A stretch of 64,000 nucleotides of DNA from UBA1366 sp047602575. Its GTDB lineage: Bacteria > Bacillota > Clostridia > Oscillospirales > Ruminococcaceae. Positions 16,699-25,231 of this stretch are shown piece after piece (position 1 is the stretch's first letter; each line of letters begins with the position of its first letter). The stretch covers positions 1,054,001-1,118,000 of the forward strand of contig JASGGY010000003.1 in NCBI GenBank assembly GCA_047602575.1. The letters are read 5' to 3'. The position numbers and the translations under genes were made by a program. The notes beneath the pieces were generated by a model. It was not told the origin of the DNA. It made no database searches and saw nothing but the letters and a program-made list of their open reading frames with translations.

Positions 16699-16814
16699 CA
16701 CTTTGTGTTTTATTTCACAATTTAAATGTTGGAAGTTAGAGTTTTGATGTTAGAAATGAAGAATGAAATGCCAGAAAACAGGAAATGGGCGGATTTCGTC
16801 GAGTTGGTTCAAAG

Positions 16815-16845
16815 AAACAACGGACGCGAGGTGCGTCCGTTGTTT
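16815..16845 (-). terminator. Terminator of the phosphotransferase gene
   Basis: Perfect 13-bp stem (16815-16827 with 16833-16845), five-base loop, T-rich after the stem on the minus strand. It lies 66 bases after the stop codon. Confidence 0.7.
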
Positions 16846-16910
16846 GCAATTGTGCGGTTTTGCCCTAAGTATTTTGACTTAATTTCGCCAAATGATTTTT
16901 TTACGATACA

Positions 16911-17846
16911 TTATAGAACTCCCATTCCGCAATTTGTTAAGGAGTTTTGTAATATCATTTTTACAGCTTCGTATTGATATTGATAGTTAGGCGTTCCAAC
17001 GGAAAAATTCAGATAATCCAAACCATACCATACATGAAGAGCATCTTCAATCCCGTCAAAAGAGCTCTTATCATATTCTGTTTCATAACAGTCAAGAAAA
17101 GCCTTGCGGTAAGCAACAACAGCTTTGGTATCGTAGTTTAGTTTCATCCAAAAAGTAAGTCTGGCGATGTCAGCCATCCAACATAAAGATTGTACATCAT
17201 CCCAGTCAATTAACACGATTTCATCAGAATTGACAAGTATATTTTTTGTGGAAAGGTCTCCGTGGCAAATCACTGAGGAATAACGGTCACAATCCTTTAA
17301 CTTATCATAAAGTTTTTCACGTATTGTATCCAGTTTCAAAGAATTAATGATATTTTGTTTTCTAAGTGTAAAGGTACAATCATCAAACATATCATATATA
17401 AACTTTGAAAATGTCGTCCAATCAGCGGTTCCACTGCCTGTATATCCATAATTTTTTAACTTTATTTGATGTACCCTTGACACGAACGCTGCAAGTTTTT
17501 CGTACAGTTTTAAATTTTCATCGAAGGACAGTATAAGCTTATCGGCAGTTACCCCAGGAAGGCATTCCTCAATTAGATAGCCGTTTGGGAAATTGCTATT
17601 CTTCCTATCGAATACAAAAAGCTTTGCATGGGGTATTTTGTATTCATCAAATTTTTTTGTGATAAAAGGCAGTTTGCCATCCTCCGGCCAATCACGCTTG
17701 GCGTAAATCTTAAATATATAAGGCTGCGATTTTGTTTCAATCTTAAAAACTTGGTTGTTAGGAACGTCATCATATTTATGTACGGAATAGACCTCTTTTC
17801 TTATGGCTTCTTCAAAGCCCTTGATAATAAAACCCTTATTATCCAT
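16911..17846 (-). CDS. Aminoglycoside phosphotransferase (APH)-fold protein
   Basis: 311 residues, the normal size for the APH/choline-kinase family of small-molecule kinases. The catalytic loop HGDLSTKN is at residues 195-202 (Asp197 the likely base) and IDWDD at 213-217 is the metal-binding motif; KIYAKRDW near residue 46-53 holds the likely ATP-binding lysine. Substrate cannot be set: it could be an aminoglycoside, a macrolide or a metabolite. Codon use is markedly AT-rich compared with all neighbours, and the gene has its own promoter and terminator, so recent horizontal gain is likely. AGAGG is six bases before ATG 17846. Confidence 0.85.
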   Translation of the reverse strand: MDNKGFIIKGFEEAIRKEVYSVHKYDDVPNNQVFKIETKSQPYIFKIYAKRDWPEDGKLPFITKKFDEYKIPHAKLFVFDRKNSNFPNGYLIEECLPGVTADKLILSFDENLKLYEKLAAFVSRVHQIKLKNYGYTGSGTADWTTFSKFIYDMFDDCTFTLRKQNIINSLKLDTIREKLYDKLKDCDRYSSVICHGDLSTKNILVNSDEIVLIDWDDVQSLCWMADIARLTFWMKLNYDTKAVVAYRKAFLDCYETEYDKSSFDGIEDALHVWYGLDYLNFSVGTPNYQYQYEAVKMILQNSLTNCGMGVL

Positions 17847-17957
17847 TTTGAACCTCTTTTAAATAATATATCATTACACCAGCCTAAGTGTTATTAAACT
17901 TTATCTTTATACCAAAATACTGATATTTTAAGTATACTCAGATTTTCTCACAAAACA

Positions 17958-17985
17958 ATTATACCATAAAGCAGAAAAATAACAA
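17958..17985 (-). promoter_or_regulatory. Probable promoter of the phosphotransferase gene
   Basis: Minus strand TTGTTA (17980-17985), 16-base spacer, TATAAT (17958-17963), in the AT-rich 232-bp gap upstream of the gene. Confidence 0.5.
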
Positions 17986-18078
17986 TAGAATCCTATATAA
18001 ATCCCTGCGCTTTTTAATCCGAATAATATATACTCATTTTTGCGTTTAGTTTTTCTTAAACTCGGCAATACCATGAAT

Positions 18079-19158
18079 TTATTGCAAATCTTTTACAACA
18101 TTTTTATGGATTCGTTCCATCCAATAAGTTGAGATGATTTCGCGGAACAACTTCGCCTTTTTATTTTCGCCGGCATTCATATGTCCGCCGAAAATCACAT
18201 AGCAATCCGGTTTCTCCGTAATCATATAAGCCGGAAAGATATAGCGACCCTGTTCGTTTTTATATTGGTTAAGGTACGCAAGCGCAAGCGAAAACCACAG
18301 GGATTCCCGTGCGGTTTGAAAATGGGAGAGAACAAATACCGTGAATAGCAACGGTACAAGATCGCCCTGATCAAAAACCATATCCCTGAAATCCAGCAGC
18401 TGCAATTTGAAGATGATGGCTTTCGTGCTGTAGCTTCCGTCGGGCGCATAGAAATACCCGTACCGACCGATGATGTCGCCATAACCGTCTCCGAACAGCC
18501 ACCCCACCGCGGTTTCGACCTTCCGTCTGTCCTCTGCATTCAAATAAGGGTACATACCGGCGAACAACAGAAAATCGTGCATATCCGGAAGTGCGATGTG
18601 CCCGTCGGCATATAAATCCGGGTTGATGAGATAGGGCTGCCACGCCTTTTTCACGCCGCAGAATTTCGAACCGTCCACATAAATATCGTACGACCCCTGC
18701 TTTGTAAAATCATACAGCAGGTCAATCCGCTTACGGACAATGTGCAGCACGGCGAGGTCATCGTGATAACCGAGCAGCGGCAGAAAACAGGCAAGCACCT
18801 TTTCGTCATCACGGTAATGATACAGTTTTCCGAAGCTCAATTCATCGGGCGGCTTAATTTGAATATGCGCACGGAGATGCCGCAGAATGAATTGAAGCTT
18901 CTCATCAAATAATGGAATGTGCGCGGACAGCCCTATGCTCCAGCACTTCCCTAAGATATTCTCCATGCGGTAATCATGGCTGCCATGAATCTTGCCGATT
19001 TCGCCTGCATCCGACCATTGCGCAAGGCGCGAAAGCCATGCCGCCGCTTCGCTGTTCCGGCATAGGGCTTCGGCATCCGCAGCATCGTGCCGCAGCTGAT
19101 ACCGTATCGGCGCATCGGCGGTTTGCATGAGCCATGTTTCATTTGCTGGTGCGTTCAT
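18079..19158 (-). CDS. Orphan protein of unknown function
   Basis: 359 residues from ATG 19158 (AGGTGA five bases upstream); GTG 19167 would add three residues. No signal peptide, membrane segment or known motif. The second half is helical with regular aromatic and leucine spacing and a Gly/Tyr-rich stretch (FGDGYGDIIGRYGYFYAPDGSYS), which recalls alpha/alpha-barrel proteins such as the terpene-cyclase or glycosidase folds, but no catalytic motif is visible. It is alone in its transcription unit and uses a promoter block duplicated from the iron-sulfur scaffold operon. Confidence 0.6.
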   Translation of the reverse strand: MNAPANETWLMQTADAPIRYQLRHDAADAEALCRNSEAAAWLSRLAQWSDAGEIGKIHGSHDYRMENILGKCWSIGLSAHIPLFDEKLQFILRHLRAHIQIKPPDELSFGKLYHYRDDEKVLACFLPLLGYHDDLAVLHIVRKRIDLLYDFTKQGSYDIYVDGSKFCGVKKAWQPYLINPDLYADGHIALPDMHDFLLFAGMYPYLNAEDRRKVETAVGWLFGDGYGDIIGRYGYFYAPDGSYSTKAIIFKLQLLDFRDMVFDQGDLVPLLFTVFVLSHFQTARESLWFSLALAYLNQYKNEQGRYIFPAYMITEKPDCYVIFGGHMNAGENKKAKLFREIISTYWMERIHKNVVKDLQ

Positions 19159-19202
19159 ATCTTTCACCTGAACTTCTCAATAAATTGTGTTTGTTCAAAC
19201 CA

Positions 19203-19250
19203 ATTGTATACCATTTCTCGCCCCAAAGCAAGGCTTTTTACACAGGTTTT
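19203..19250 (-). promoter_or_regulatory. Promoter of the orphan gene, copy 2 of the duplicated promoter block
   Basis: Minus strand: TTGCTT (19226-19231), 17-base spacer, TACAAT (19203-19208). About 40 of 47 bases agree with the block at 16650-16698, including sequence upstream of the -35 box. Confidence 0.7.
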
Positions 19251-19291
19251 GCGGCATGGCTCGCGCCTGCAGGCGGGATAAGAAAAACGGT

Positions 19292-19524
19292 CGTGGTTAC
19301 ACCCGTTTCAATTTGAAGAAAAAGTCTATACTCATTTCCCAAAAGCCCCACAAGAATCACAAAGCAGTAGCGAAAGCACAAAGTAGCAAAGAAAAACAAA
19401 AGATAAACCATAAAACAATGGGTTTCCAAAGGGTACTTGTACCCTTTGGCAGGAGGTGTCGGAGGGCGGCGCCCTCTGACTAGGGTTTATCTACAGTCTG
19501 AAACGGGCGTGGTTACACCCGTTT
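19292..19524. repeat. Two 17-bp direct repeats flanking dispersed repeat copy A
   Basis: CGTGGTTACACCCGTTT occurs at 19292-19308 and 19508-19524, on either side of the dispersed repeat copy at 19351-19496. The second copy forms a hairpin (AAACGGG with CCCGTTT). This 406-bp gap holds no gene. Confidence 0.6.
19351..19496 (-). repeat. Dispersed intergenic repeat, copy A
   Basis: Homologous (inverted) to 24288-24440 and 42410-42560. The core is a perfect 24-base palindrome at 19426-19449 (CCAAAGGGTA mirrored), with a second hairpin on one side and an AT-rich, less conserved tail on the other. No reading frame. Confidence 0.75.
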
Positions 19525-19564
19525 TTATGTAACTGTATGCGCGGGCAGAGTTGTATGCCGGCGA

Positions 19565-20056
19565 TTAGTAAATCCCGCCGTTTTCCATGATCGTCTTGTT
19601 CACAAAATCCATATGGTAGAGCTTCTCCCAATGGTTGATGTTGAGCGTTCCGCGCGTCAGACGGACTGCGAGATAGCAGCAGTTTTCGTCGTTTTCGTTG
19701 TTCGCCATATCATACCAGCCCGCAAAGGCGGCGCGGAGCTTAGTTCTGATTTCCGCGTTTTTCGGGTCAAGCACCCAGCCGAGATTTTCGCCGATGCCGT
19801 TTGCGGTGAACATCTCCATGCAGCCCGCGACCGAAACCTCCGAATTCACCGCGATCTGCAGCATCTTGTTTGACTGGCTGTTGGTCACAGCATAAAACAC
19901 GCCGTCCTCGTAATAAGCGTCCACGCTGCGAACCACCGGACGGGGCTTGCCGTCCGCGCCCGGCTCGCGCGCGATGGTTGCGAGGGAAATCACATTGTCC
20001 TTGCCGTTGCCGAACTTTTCTTCGAGTAAATCGAATCCTTCTTCAAACTCGTTCAT
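19565..20056 (-). CDS. Pyridoxamine 5'-phosphate oxidase-fold flavin protein
   Basis: 163 residues. The pattern ISLATIAREPGADGKPRPVVRSVDAYYEDGVFYAVT (in parts: strands around residues 22-60) followed by SQSNKMLQIAVNSEVSVAG is typical of the FMN-binding split-barrel superfamily (general stress/pyridoxamine oxidase-like). Members use flavin or F420 as reductases or oxidases; the substrate is not evident here. Start ATG 20056 with AAAGGA ten bases upstream. Gap of 55 bp from the SGNH lipoprotein upstream, so co-transcription is possible. Confidence 0.8.
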   Translation of the reverse strand: MNEFEEGFDLLEEKFGNGKDNVISLATIAREPGADGKPRPVVRSVDAYYEDGVFYAVTNSQSNKMLQIAVNSEVSVAGCMEMFTANGIGENLGWVLDPKNAEIRTKLRAAFAGWYDMANNENDENCCYLAVRLTRGTLNINHWEKLYHMDFVNKTIMENGGIY

Positions 20057-20111
20057 GCTTGTTTTTCCTTTTTTCGAATATATTTTCGTGCGGATGCCGT
20101 TCCCCTACCCG

Positions 20112-21392
20112 TTACGTTGTCGCAAAGCCCAGAATCTCGAACTGCTTGTCCTCGCTGCCCGCTGCCATCTGGATGGTGACTTCATAGCCGGACTCCGTGG
20201 CCTCCATGCCGAGGCTGAAAAAGGCGGGATTTCCCCAGCCCTTGGGGTCAACGGCGGAGAGGTTGTAAGCGGTTTCCGTTCCGTTGATTTTCACCTTGAT
20301 GGTCACATCGCCGAAATCCTTTGTTGCAACCTGCTTATAAATGAGATACACGATTTTTCCTTTGAATTTAAATGTTGCGGCACTGTTGTCGTCGTCCTTG
20401 ATGCGGTTTGTCCAGCCGTGGGTGAAGGTGTTGATGGACGAGCCGTCCACGAAGCTGCCGGCGGACGCAGGCGTGAGGATATTGCCGGAGGGCGCATCCA
20501 GCCCCTCGTAGAGCTTCATGTTCATCAGGCGGTCGCTGATGGTCGCGGCAACGGGCATTGCAACGGGCTGCGCGGCGGGCTGGTCGTCAACGGTGTCAAA
20601 ATAATGGTCGATCATCTCCGCGACTAGCTTGTGCCCGTCGGTGTTGGGGTGGGATTCGTCGTCGGAAAACTGCTCCCACATGAGCTGACCGTTGTCCATG
20701 AGATAGGTGATGCCGTCGGCGTAGCTGATCATCGGCAGGTTATAGTAATTGCCGATGTTTTTCATATAGTCCTGTGCGGAATAGCCATTTTTCAGCCGCG
20801 AAAACAGCAGCACAACCGCGATGTCGCTGTCCTGCGACAAAATCGTGCGCACCATGCTTTCATAAGAAACCTGATAATCCGATTCCGTGCCGTCGTTGAC
20901 GGCGAACTCGATGAACACGATGTCGGGGTTCTTGGAAAGCACATCGCGGGCAAGGCGCATATTGCCCAAAATGGAGGGTGTGCCGCTCAGTCCGGCATTG
21001 ACATACTTGACATTGTCGCCTTTGCCGTAGGTCTGGGCGAAGTGGTCATAGGTCAGCTTTGCGTAGCAGCCATCCGCGCCGGCGGTCAGCCCCTCGGTGA
21101 TAGAACCGCCGATGTAGGCGACGGTGGTTTCCGCGCCGCTCTGCGCTTTTTTGATCTTCTCCTGCATCCGCGCGGTATTGCCGTAGGTCACAAGGGATTT
21201 CTCAACCGCTGTGGTATGGAACTCCGCCGGTGTCGCGGGGGTTTTTTCGGTGGCGGCGGTGGTCGTCGTGGCGGTGCTTTCGCCGCTGCTGTCCGCTCCA
21301 CCGCAGCTTGTCAATGTAAAGAGCATCCCCGCCGCGGTCAGTCCGCAGAGGAATTTCCGTACCCATTCGCCTTTTGTTAATTTCAAAGACAT
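20112..21392 (-). CDS. SGNH/GDSL-hydrolase lipoprotein
   Basis: 426 residues from ATG 21392 (GGAAG nine bases upstream). It begins with a lipoprotein signal (lipobox LTSC, Cys near residue 30), then a Ser/Thr/Ala linker. The SGNH hydrolase domain follows: block I GGSITEG (Ser about residue 97), block II Gly in NAGLSG, block III FAVNDG (Asn about 166), block V DDESHPNTDGH with the catalytic Asp/His. A C-terminal beta domain (about 290-426) resembles a carbohydrate-binding module. Likely a surface esterase deacetylating a polysaccharide. All catalytic blocks are intact. Confidence 0.85.
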   Translation of the reverse strand: MSLKLTKGEWVRKFLCGLTAAGMLFTLTSCGGADSSGESTATTTTAATEKTPATPAEFHTTAVEKSLVTYGNTARMQEKIKKAQSGAETTVAYIGGSITEGLTAGADGCYAKLTYDHFAQTYGKGDNVKYVNAGLSGTPSILGNMRLARDVLSKNPDIVFIEFAVNDGTESDYQVSYESMVRTILSQDSDIAVVLLFSRLKNGYSAQDYMKNIGNYYNLPMISYADGITYLMDNGQLMWEQFSDDESHPNTDGHKLVAEMIDHYFDTVDDQPAAQPVAMPVAATISDRLMNMKLYEGLDAPSGNILTPASAGSFVDGSSINTFTHGWTNRIKDDDNSAATFKFKGKIVYLIYKQVATKDFGDVTIKVKINGTETAYNLSAVDPKGWGNPAFFSLGMEATESGYEVTIQMAAGSEDKQFEILGFATT

Positions 21393-21469
21393 TCTCATCT
21401 TCCTTTCAAATAAAAACTTATGTTCGGTTTCATTTTAGCTAATTATACGTCATTTAAGTTCATCAGCCG

Positions 21470-21500
21470 AAAAATGCCTTCCCGAAACAGGAAGGCATTT
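21470..21500 (-). terminator. Terminator of the sugar-ABC ATPase gene
   Basis: AAATGCCTTCC pairs with GGAAGGCATTT across a seven-base loop; T-rich on the minus strand. It lies 17 bases after the stop codon. Confidence 0.75.
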
Positions 21501-21516
21501 GTTTGTTTGAAAAAAC

Positions 21517-22659
21517 TTAGTTGATAAGGGACTTCTCAGTTTCCTTATCGAAGATGTGAAGCCTGTTCGGATCAAGGGCAACCTTGATGACATCCTGCGG
21601 TCTTGCCGTCGAACGCGGGGAAACGCGTGCGGTCAGCGGGATGTTTTCGCAGGTCAGGTACAGATAGGTTTCTGCGCCCATCATTTCGGTAACTTCTACC
21701 GTTGCCTCGATGATACCGGTCTTTGCGTTGGAGAGGAACATTTCCTCGTCATGGATGCACTCCGGACGGATGCCCATGATAATTTCCTGATCAACCAGCG
21801 GCTCAAGAACTTCTTCGTCCGCCTTTGCCTCGGGAATCTCAACGGTGTACTTCACGCCGCGATCGGTTTTGGTATCCTCAGAGCCGAATTCGACAACGTA
21901 TTTGCCGTCAATCTTCAGCAGCTTTGCATCGATGAAGTTCATCTGGGGCGATCCGATGAAGCCCGCAACGAACTGGTTCACAGGGTTCTGATAGAGGTTT
22001 GCAGGCGAGTCAACCTGCTGGATGTAACCGTCCTTCATAACCACGATGCGATCACCCATGGTCATAGCCTCGGTCTGGTCATGCGTTACATAGATGAAGG
22101 TTGTTCCGATCTTCTTATGAAGCTTGGAGATCTCGGTTCTCATCTGCGCTCTGAGCTTTGCGTCAAGGTTTGACAGAGGCTCGTCAAGCAGGAATACCTG
22201 AGGCTCACGGACGATTGCGCGTCCTAAAGCCACACGCTGACGCTGACCGCCGGAGAGTGCCTTCGGCTTTCTGTCGAGCAGGTGAGAGATGTCGAGGATT
22301 CTTGCCGCTTCCTCAACCTTTCTTGCGATTTCGTCCTTGGGAACTTTTCTCAGCTTGAGTCCGAATGCCATGTTCTCAAACACGGTCATGTGCGGATACA
22401 GTGCGTAGTTCTGGAACACCATGGCGATGTCGCGGTCTTTCGGTGCGATGTCGTTCACGAGGCGGTCGCCGATGTAAAGCTCGCCCTCGCTGATTTCCTC
22501 AAGTCCTGCGATCATACGCAGGGTTGTGGACTTACCACAGCCCGAAGGACCGACGAGGATGATGAACTCCTTGTCCTTGATTTCCAGATTGAAGTCTGAT
22601 ACGGCGATGACACCACCTGCATACTTCTTATAGATTTCTCTTAACGATACACTTGCCAT
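21517..22659 (-). CDS. ugpC: Sugar ABC transporter ATP-binding protein (UgpC/MsmK/MalK type)
   Basis: 380 residues, full length for the CUT1-family ATPase. Walker A GPSGCGKST at 37-45, signature LSGGQRQ at 135-141, Walker B FLLDEP at 156-161, and H-loop VTHDQ about 192. The C-terminal third (from about 240) is the MalK-type regulatory TOBE/OB domain. No permease or binding protein gene lies nearby, so it likely serves as a shared ATPase for several sugar importers, as MsmK/MsmX do in Firmicutes. Its own promoter and terminator support a stand-alone unit. Confidence 0.92.
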   Translation of the reverse strand: MASVSLREIYKKYAGGVIAVSDFNLEIKDKEFIILVGPSGCGKSTTLRMIAGLEEISEGELYIGDRLVNDIAPKDRDIAMVFQNYALYPHMTVFENMAFGLKLRKVPKDEIARKVEEAARILDISHLLDRKPKALSGGQRQRVALGRAIVREPQVFLLDEPLSNLDAKLRAQMRTEISKLHKKIGTTFIYVTHDQTEAMTMGDRIVVMKDGYIQQVDSPANLYQNPVNQFVAGFIGSPQMNFIDAKLLKIDGKYVVEFGSEDTKTDRGVKYTVEIPEAKADEEVLEPLVDQEIIMGIRPECIHDEEMFLSNAKTGIIEATVEVTEMMGAETYLYLTCENIPLTARVSPRSTARPQDVIKVALDPNRLHIFDKETEKSLIN

Positions 22660-22721
22660 CTTAAAAAAGAACCTCCCTGTTTTATAAAATACTTATTGGA
22701 ATCTGATTTTGCTATGTTATT

Positions 22722-22750
22722 ATCATAACAAATTTTGTATATGCAAGCAA
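22722..22750 (-). promoter_or_regulatory. Promoter of the sugar-ABC ATPase gene
   Basis: Minus strand TTGCTT (22745-22750), 17-base spacer, TATGAT (22722-22727). Confidence 0.65.
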
Positions 22751-22828
22751 GAGTTTTTTTTACTAAACTTTAAAATAGTATCTTATTAATATTGACGAAT
22801 AAAACCCGCGTGCAGCCATATTCTGGCT

Positions 22829-23559
22829 TCATAAACCTTTTCGCGACAATAATTTTTCAACATCTTTGTGCGAAATCAACAAATGCTCGCCAAGTGCCAA
22901 GTTTGCGTTTAATTCCAGCCCGCCGATGGCTGTCCGCTTTAATTTATTTACATGATTGCCCAGTGCGGCGAACATCCGCTTGACTTGATGGAACATCCCC
23001 TCCCTGATTATGACAGTACAGGAAAACGGATCGCCGGCATCCGGAATACACAACGCCGGCATACAGATGTCCCCGCCGGAGAGCGTAATTCCCGCGGCAA
23101 ACGCGTCGGGATAATCTGCGCCGCAAGGCTTTTCCAGTACGCAGCGGTAGGTTTTCGGCACATGGCTTTTCGGGGAAAGCATCCGGTGGGCAAGCGCCCC
23201 GTCGTCGGTGATCAGCACAAAGCCCTCGCTGTCCTTGTCGAGCCGTCCCGCCGGAAACAAGCTGCGCCTTGGAGCGGTGCGGGAAGCAGAGAAAGCACGG
23301 TCGGGTCAAGGCGGTCTTTGGTTGCGCAGACAACGCCCGCAGGCTTGTTGAGCATGATGTAGAGGTGTTCGACAAAGGAAACCTCTGCGCCGTCGAGCGT
23401 GACGGTGTCGCTTTCCGCGGAAATCTGTGCGGCAGGATTTTTCACCGGCACACCGTTGACCGAAACCCTGCCCTGACGGCAGAGCATTCCGGCTTGGCTG
23501 CGGGAACAGCCCGCGTGCTGACCGGAAAGGTATTTGTCCAGACGCATGGAAGCGGGCAT
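22829..23559 (-). pseudogene. rsuA: RsuA-family 16S rRNA pseudouridine synthase, frameshifted
   Basis: The start (ATG 23559, AAAGGA upstream) encodes an S4 RNA-binding domain (MRLDKYLSGQ, residues 5-50) and the LNKPAGVVCA strand. At about 23253 the frame shifts: one frame ends after CFRRDG, the other continues as LFPAGRLDKDSEGF, holding the catalytic Asp of the GRLD motif, and runs to the normal end near 22829. One missing base explains both parts. An intact protein would be about 242 residues and would modify U516 of 16S rRNA. I cannot tell a real mutation from a sequencing error; all motifs beyond the break are preserved, which favours error or very recent loss. Confidence 0.85.
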
Positions 23560-23597
23560 GGCATAATCCTTTCGTCGTGAAAAAACGCTACCCGTTT

Positions 23598-23626
23598 ATT
23601 ATAGCAGGATTGTGCCGCAAAAGCAA
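23598..23626 (-). promoter_or_regulatory. Promoter of the rsuA-like gene
   Basis: Minus strand TTGCTT (23621-23626), 17-base spacer, TATAAT (23598-23603). Confidence 0.7.
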
Positions 23627-23653
23627 GCCAAACACGAAAATACGGCATTTGCA

Positions 23654-23686
23654 CAAAAAAAGCAGCCGCGTATCGGCGCGCGGCTG
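23654..23686 (-). terminator. Terminator of the DUF4830 gene
   Basis: CAGCCGCG pairs with CGCGGCTG and is followed on the minus strand by a run of seven T. Confidence 0.75.
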
Positions 23687-23721
23687 TTGAATGTGTCAAT
23701 TTGTTTGTATGAAGCGGGAAT

Positions 23722-24177
23722 TTATGACTTTTTCAGTCCCTGCATAAAGCCGTCCAGCTCCGTGCAGCAGACGTCGCCGCCGATGAGCTTGCCGTTGCAG
23801 ACGATGAGGTTCGCGACCATGTTCTTATCCTTGCCGGGGTAATTGCTGACGTTGTACTGATAGATTTCGACCTTTTCACCCTTAAAATCGGCGAGGTCAA
23901 AGCCCTGCTCTTTCTGGAGCGCATTGTAATTCTCGTAGACATCGCTGAACTCCTCGGGGATGGTGATGACCTTGCAGGAGGTATATTTCTCTGAAACCTC
24001 CCAGCCCATGTCGCTGAGGAAGGACTGGCGCTGCGCTTCGGTAAGCAGCTCGTAGCTGTTTGCGGAGGCTCTGCTGTGCGCGATGCCGATGCCGATGAGC
24101 AGCACAACCAGCGCCACGATTCCCACCGCAACGGCGATCAACACGGGCTTTTTCACCTTGACTGTTTTAATGAACAT
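23722..24177 (-). CDS. DUF4830 family membrane-anchored protein
   Basis: 151 residues from ATG 24177; a start at 24210 would add 11 residues and either is possible because both ribosome sites are weak. One transmembrane segment at about residues 11-33 with the remaining part outside the cell. The pattern SDMGWEVSEKY..IPEEFSDVYENYNALQKEQGFDL..VANLIVCNGKLIGGDVC fits DUF4830 (Firmicutes, function unknown). It stands alone between terminators. Confidence 0.75.
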   Translation of the reverse strand: MFIKTVKVKKPVLIAVAVGIVALVVLLIGIGIAHSRASANSYELLTEAQRQSFLSDMGWEVSEKYTSCKVITIPEEFSDVYENYNALQKEQGFDLADFKGEKVEIYQYNVSNYPGKDKNMVANLIVCNGKLIGGDVCCTELDGFMQGLKKS

Positions 24178-24249
24178 ATTCAACCCTGCTTTCGTTGGTA
24201 GTTTGTACATGAATATGCACCCCCGGACAAATTCATGACAACCCAATCA

Positions 24250-24284
24250 AAATAAAAAGGACACCGGAAATTCCGGTGTCCTTC
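24250..24284 (-). terminator. Terminator downstream of the DUF4956 operon
   Basis: A 12-13 bp stem (24257-24269 with 24271-24283) followed on the minus strand by TTTTTATTTT. Dispersed repeat copy B lies between it and the DUF4956 stop, so that repeat would be transcribed in the 3' untranslated region. Confidence 0.7.
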
Positions 24285-24287
24285 ATA

Positions 24288-24440
24288 CTGTAGATGAACC
24301 CTCCCAAAGGGGGCGTTGCCCCCTCCGGACTCCCTCACCAAAGGGTACAAGTACCCTTTGGAAACCCATTGTTTTTTGATTTAGACTTTGCTGTTCTTAG
24401 CCAGTTTGTGTCCAACAATTACTTTGTGATTCCGGTAGAG
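24288..24440 (+). repeat. Dispersed intergenic repeat, copy B
   Basis: Contains the perfect 24-base palindrome at 24338-24361 and a GGGGGCGTTGCCCCC hairpin at about 24308-24322; homologous to copies A and C. The 366-bp gap 24178-24543 holds this repeat, the terminator and the short tandem repeat, but no gene. Confidence 0.75.
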
Positions 24441-24500
24441 TACTTGAAAAAAGAGCATATGCGTTTTCTTCAATTTGGACACCGACATGCCGTGTCCAAA

Positions 24501-24543
24501 TTCTGACTTCTGACTTCTAATTCTGACCTCTGACCTCTGATCA
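24501..24543 (+). repeat. Short TTCTGAC tandem repeat
   Basis: TTCTGACTTCTGACTTC and then TTCTGACCTCTGACCTCTGA: five TCTGAC(T/C) units. An inverted partial copy occurs at 32563-32583. Confidence 0.65.
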
Positions 24544-25208
24544 CTAATCACCAATGTATTCCATGAGCACGGTGTTCTTGATGCCCTCGATGGGTTTAAG
24601 CTGATCCATAAAGGACGTGTCCGCGCCCTTGACTTTGACCTGAAGCGTCAGCTCGGTGGTGTCGGCATAGGTCGCTTTGCTCTTGAGCTTTGCGCCGAAT
24701 TTGCCTGCGGCTTCCTCAACGGCTTTGTCCGCCTCCGGTGCGTATTTAATGACGAGGAGATAGGTGAATCTGCCCTTGATGATGAGGGAGAACGCCACAT
24801 AAACCAGCGCAATTGCAGCCGTTCCGGGAGGGCTAGGATATAAACGCCTGCACCGGAGGTGATGCCCGCCGCGATCGACCAGAACAGAAAGCCGATGTCC
24901 AGCGGGTCCTTGATCGCCGAACGGAAACGCACAATCGACAGCGCACCGACCATACCAAGCGAAAGCACGAGGTTTGTCGAAATGGTCATGATGACGAAGG
25001 AAGTCACCAGACACACCATCACATTGAGGACGTTCATCCCCTCGCTGTAAACCGCGCCGCGGTAGAAAAGCTTATACACAATGTAAATGATCACGCCGCA
25101 GACCAGTGCGGAGAGCATCACGAGGAATACGTGCTGCGGTTTTAAGTTGTCAACCAGTCCCGCGCTGCTGATGCTGTCCTTGAGATCCTGTACGATTCCG
25201 CTTAACAT
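24544..25208 (-). pseudogene. DUF4956 membrane protein, frameshifted
   Basis: The first part (ATG 25208, AAAGGAAG eight bases upstream) has membrane segments at about residues 27-46, 60-80 and 88-105 and the conserved VRFRSAIKDPLDIGFLFWSIAAG block. At about 24833 the frame shifts: after GAGVYILA the coding continues in another phase as GTAAIALVYVAFSLI, with a soluble C-terminal domain to 24544. One base missing restores a product of about 221 residues. DUF4956 proteins accompany VTC-domain and CotH genes; their role is unknown but they are multi-pass membrane proteins. It lies 23 bp after the VTC gene. Confidence 0.85.
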
Positions 25209-25231
25209 AATTCATACTTCCTTTCATCCGG

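Noticed and set aside
16726..16977. Plus-strand frame of 83 residues before the phosphotransferase
   Set aside because: No ribosome site, crosses a terminator hairpin and the end of the opposite gene; composition is not protein-like.
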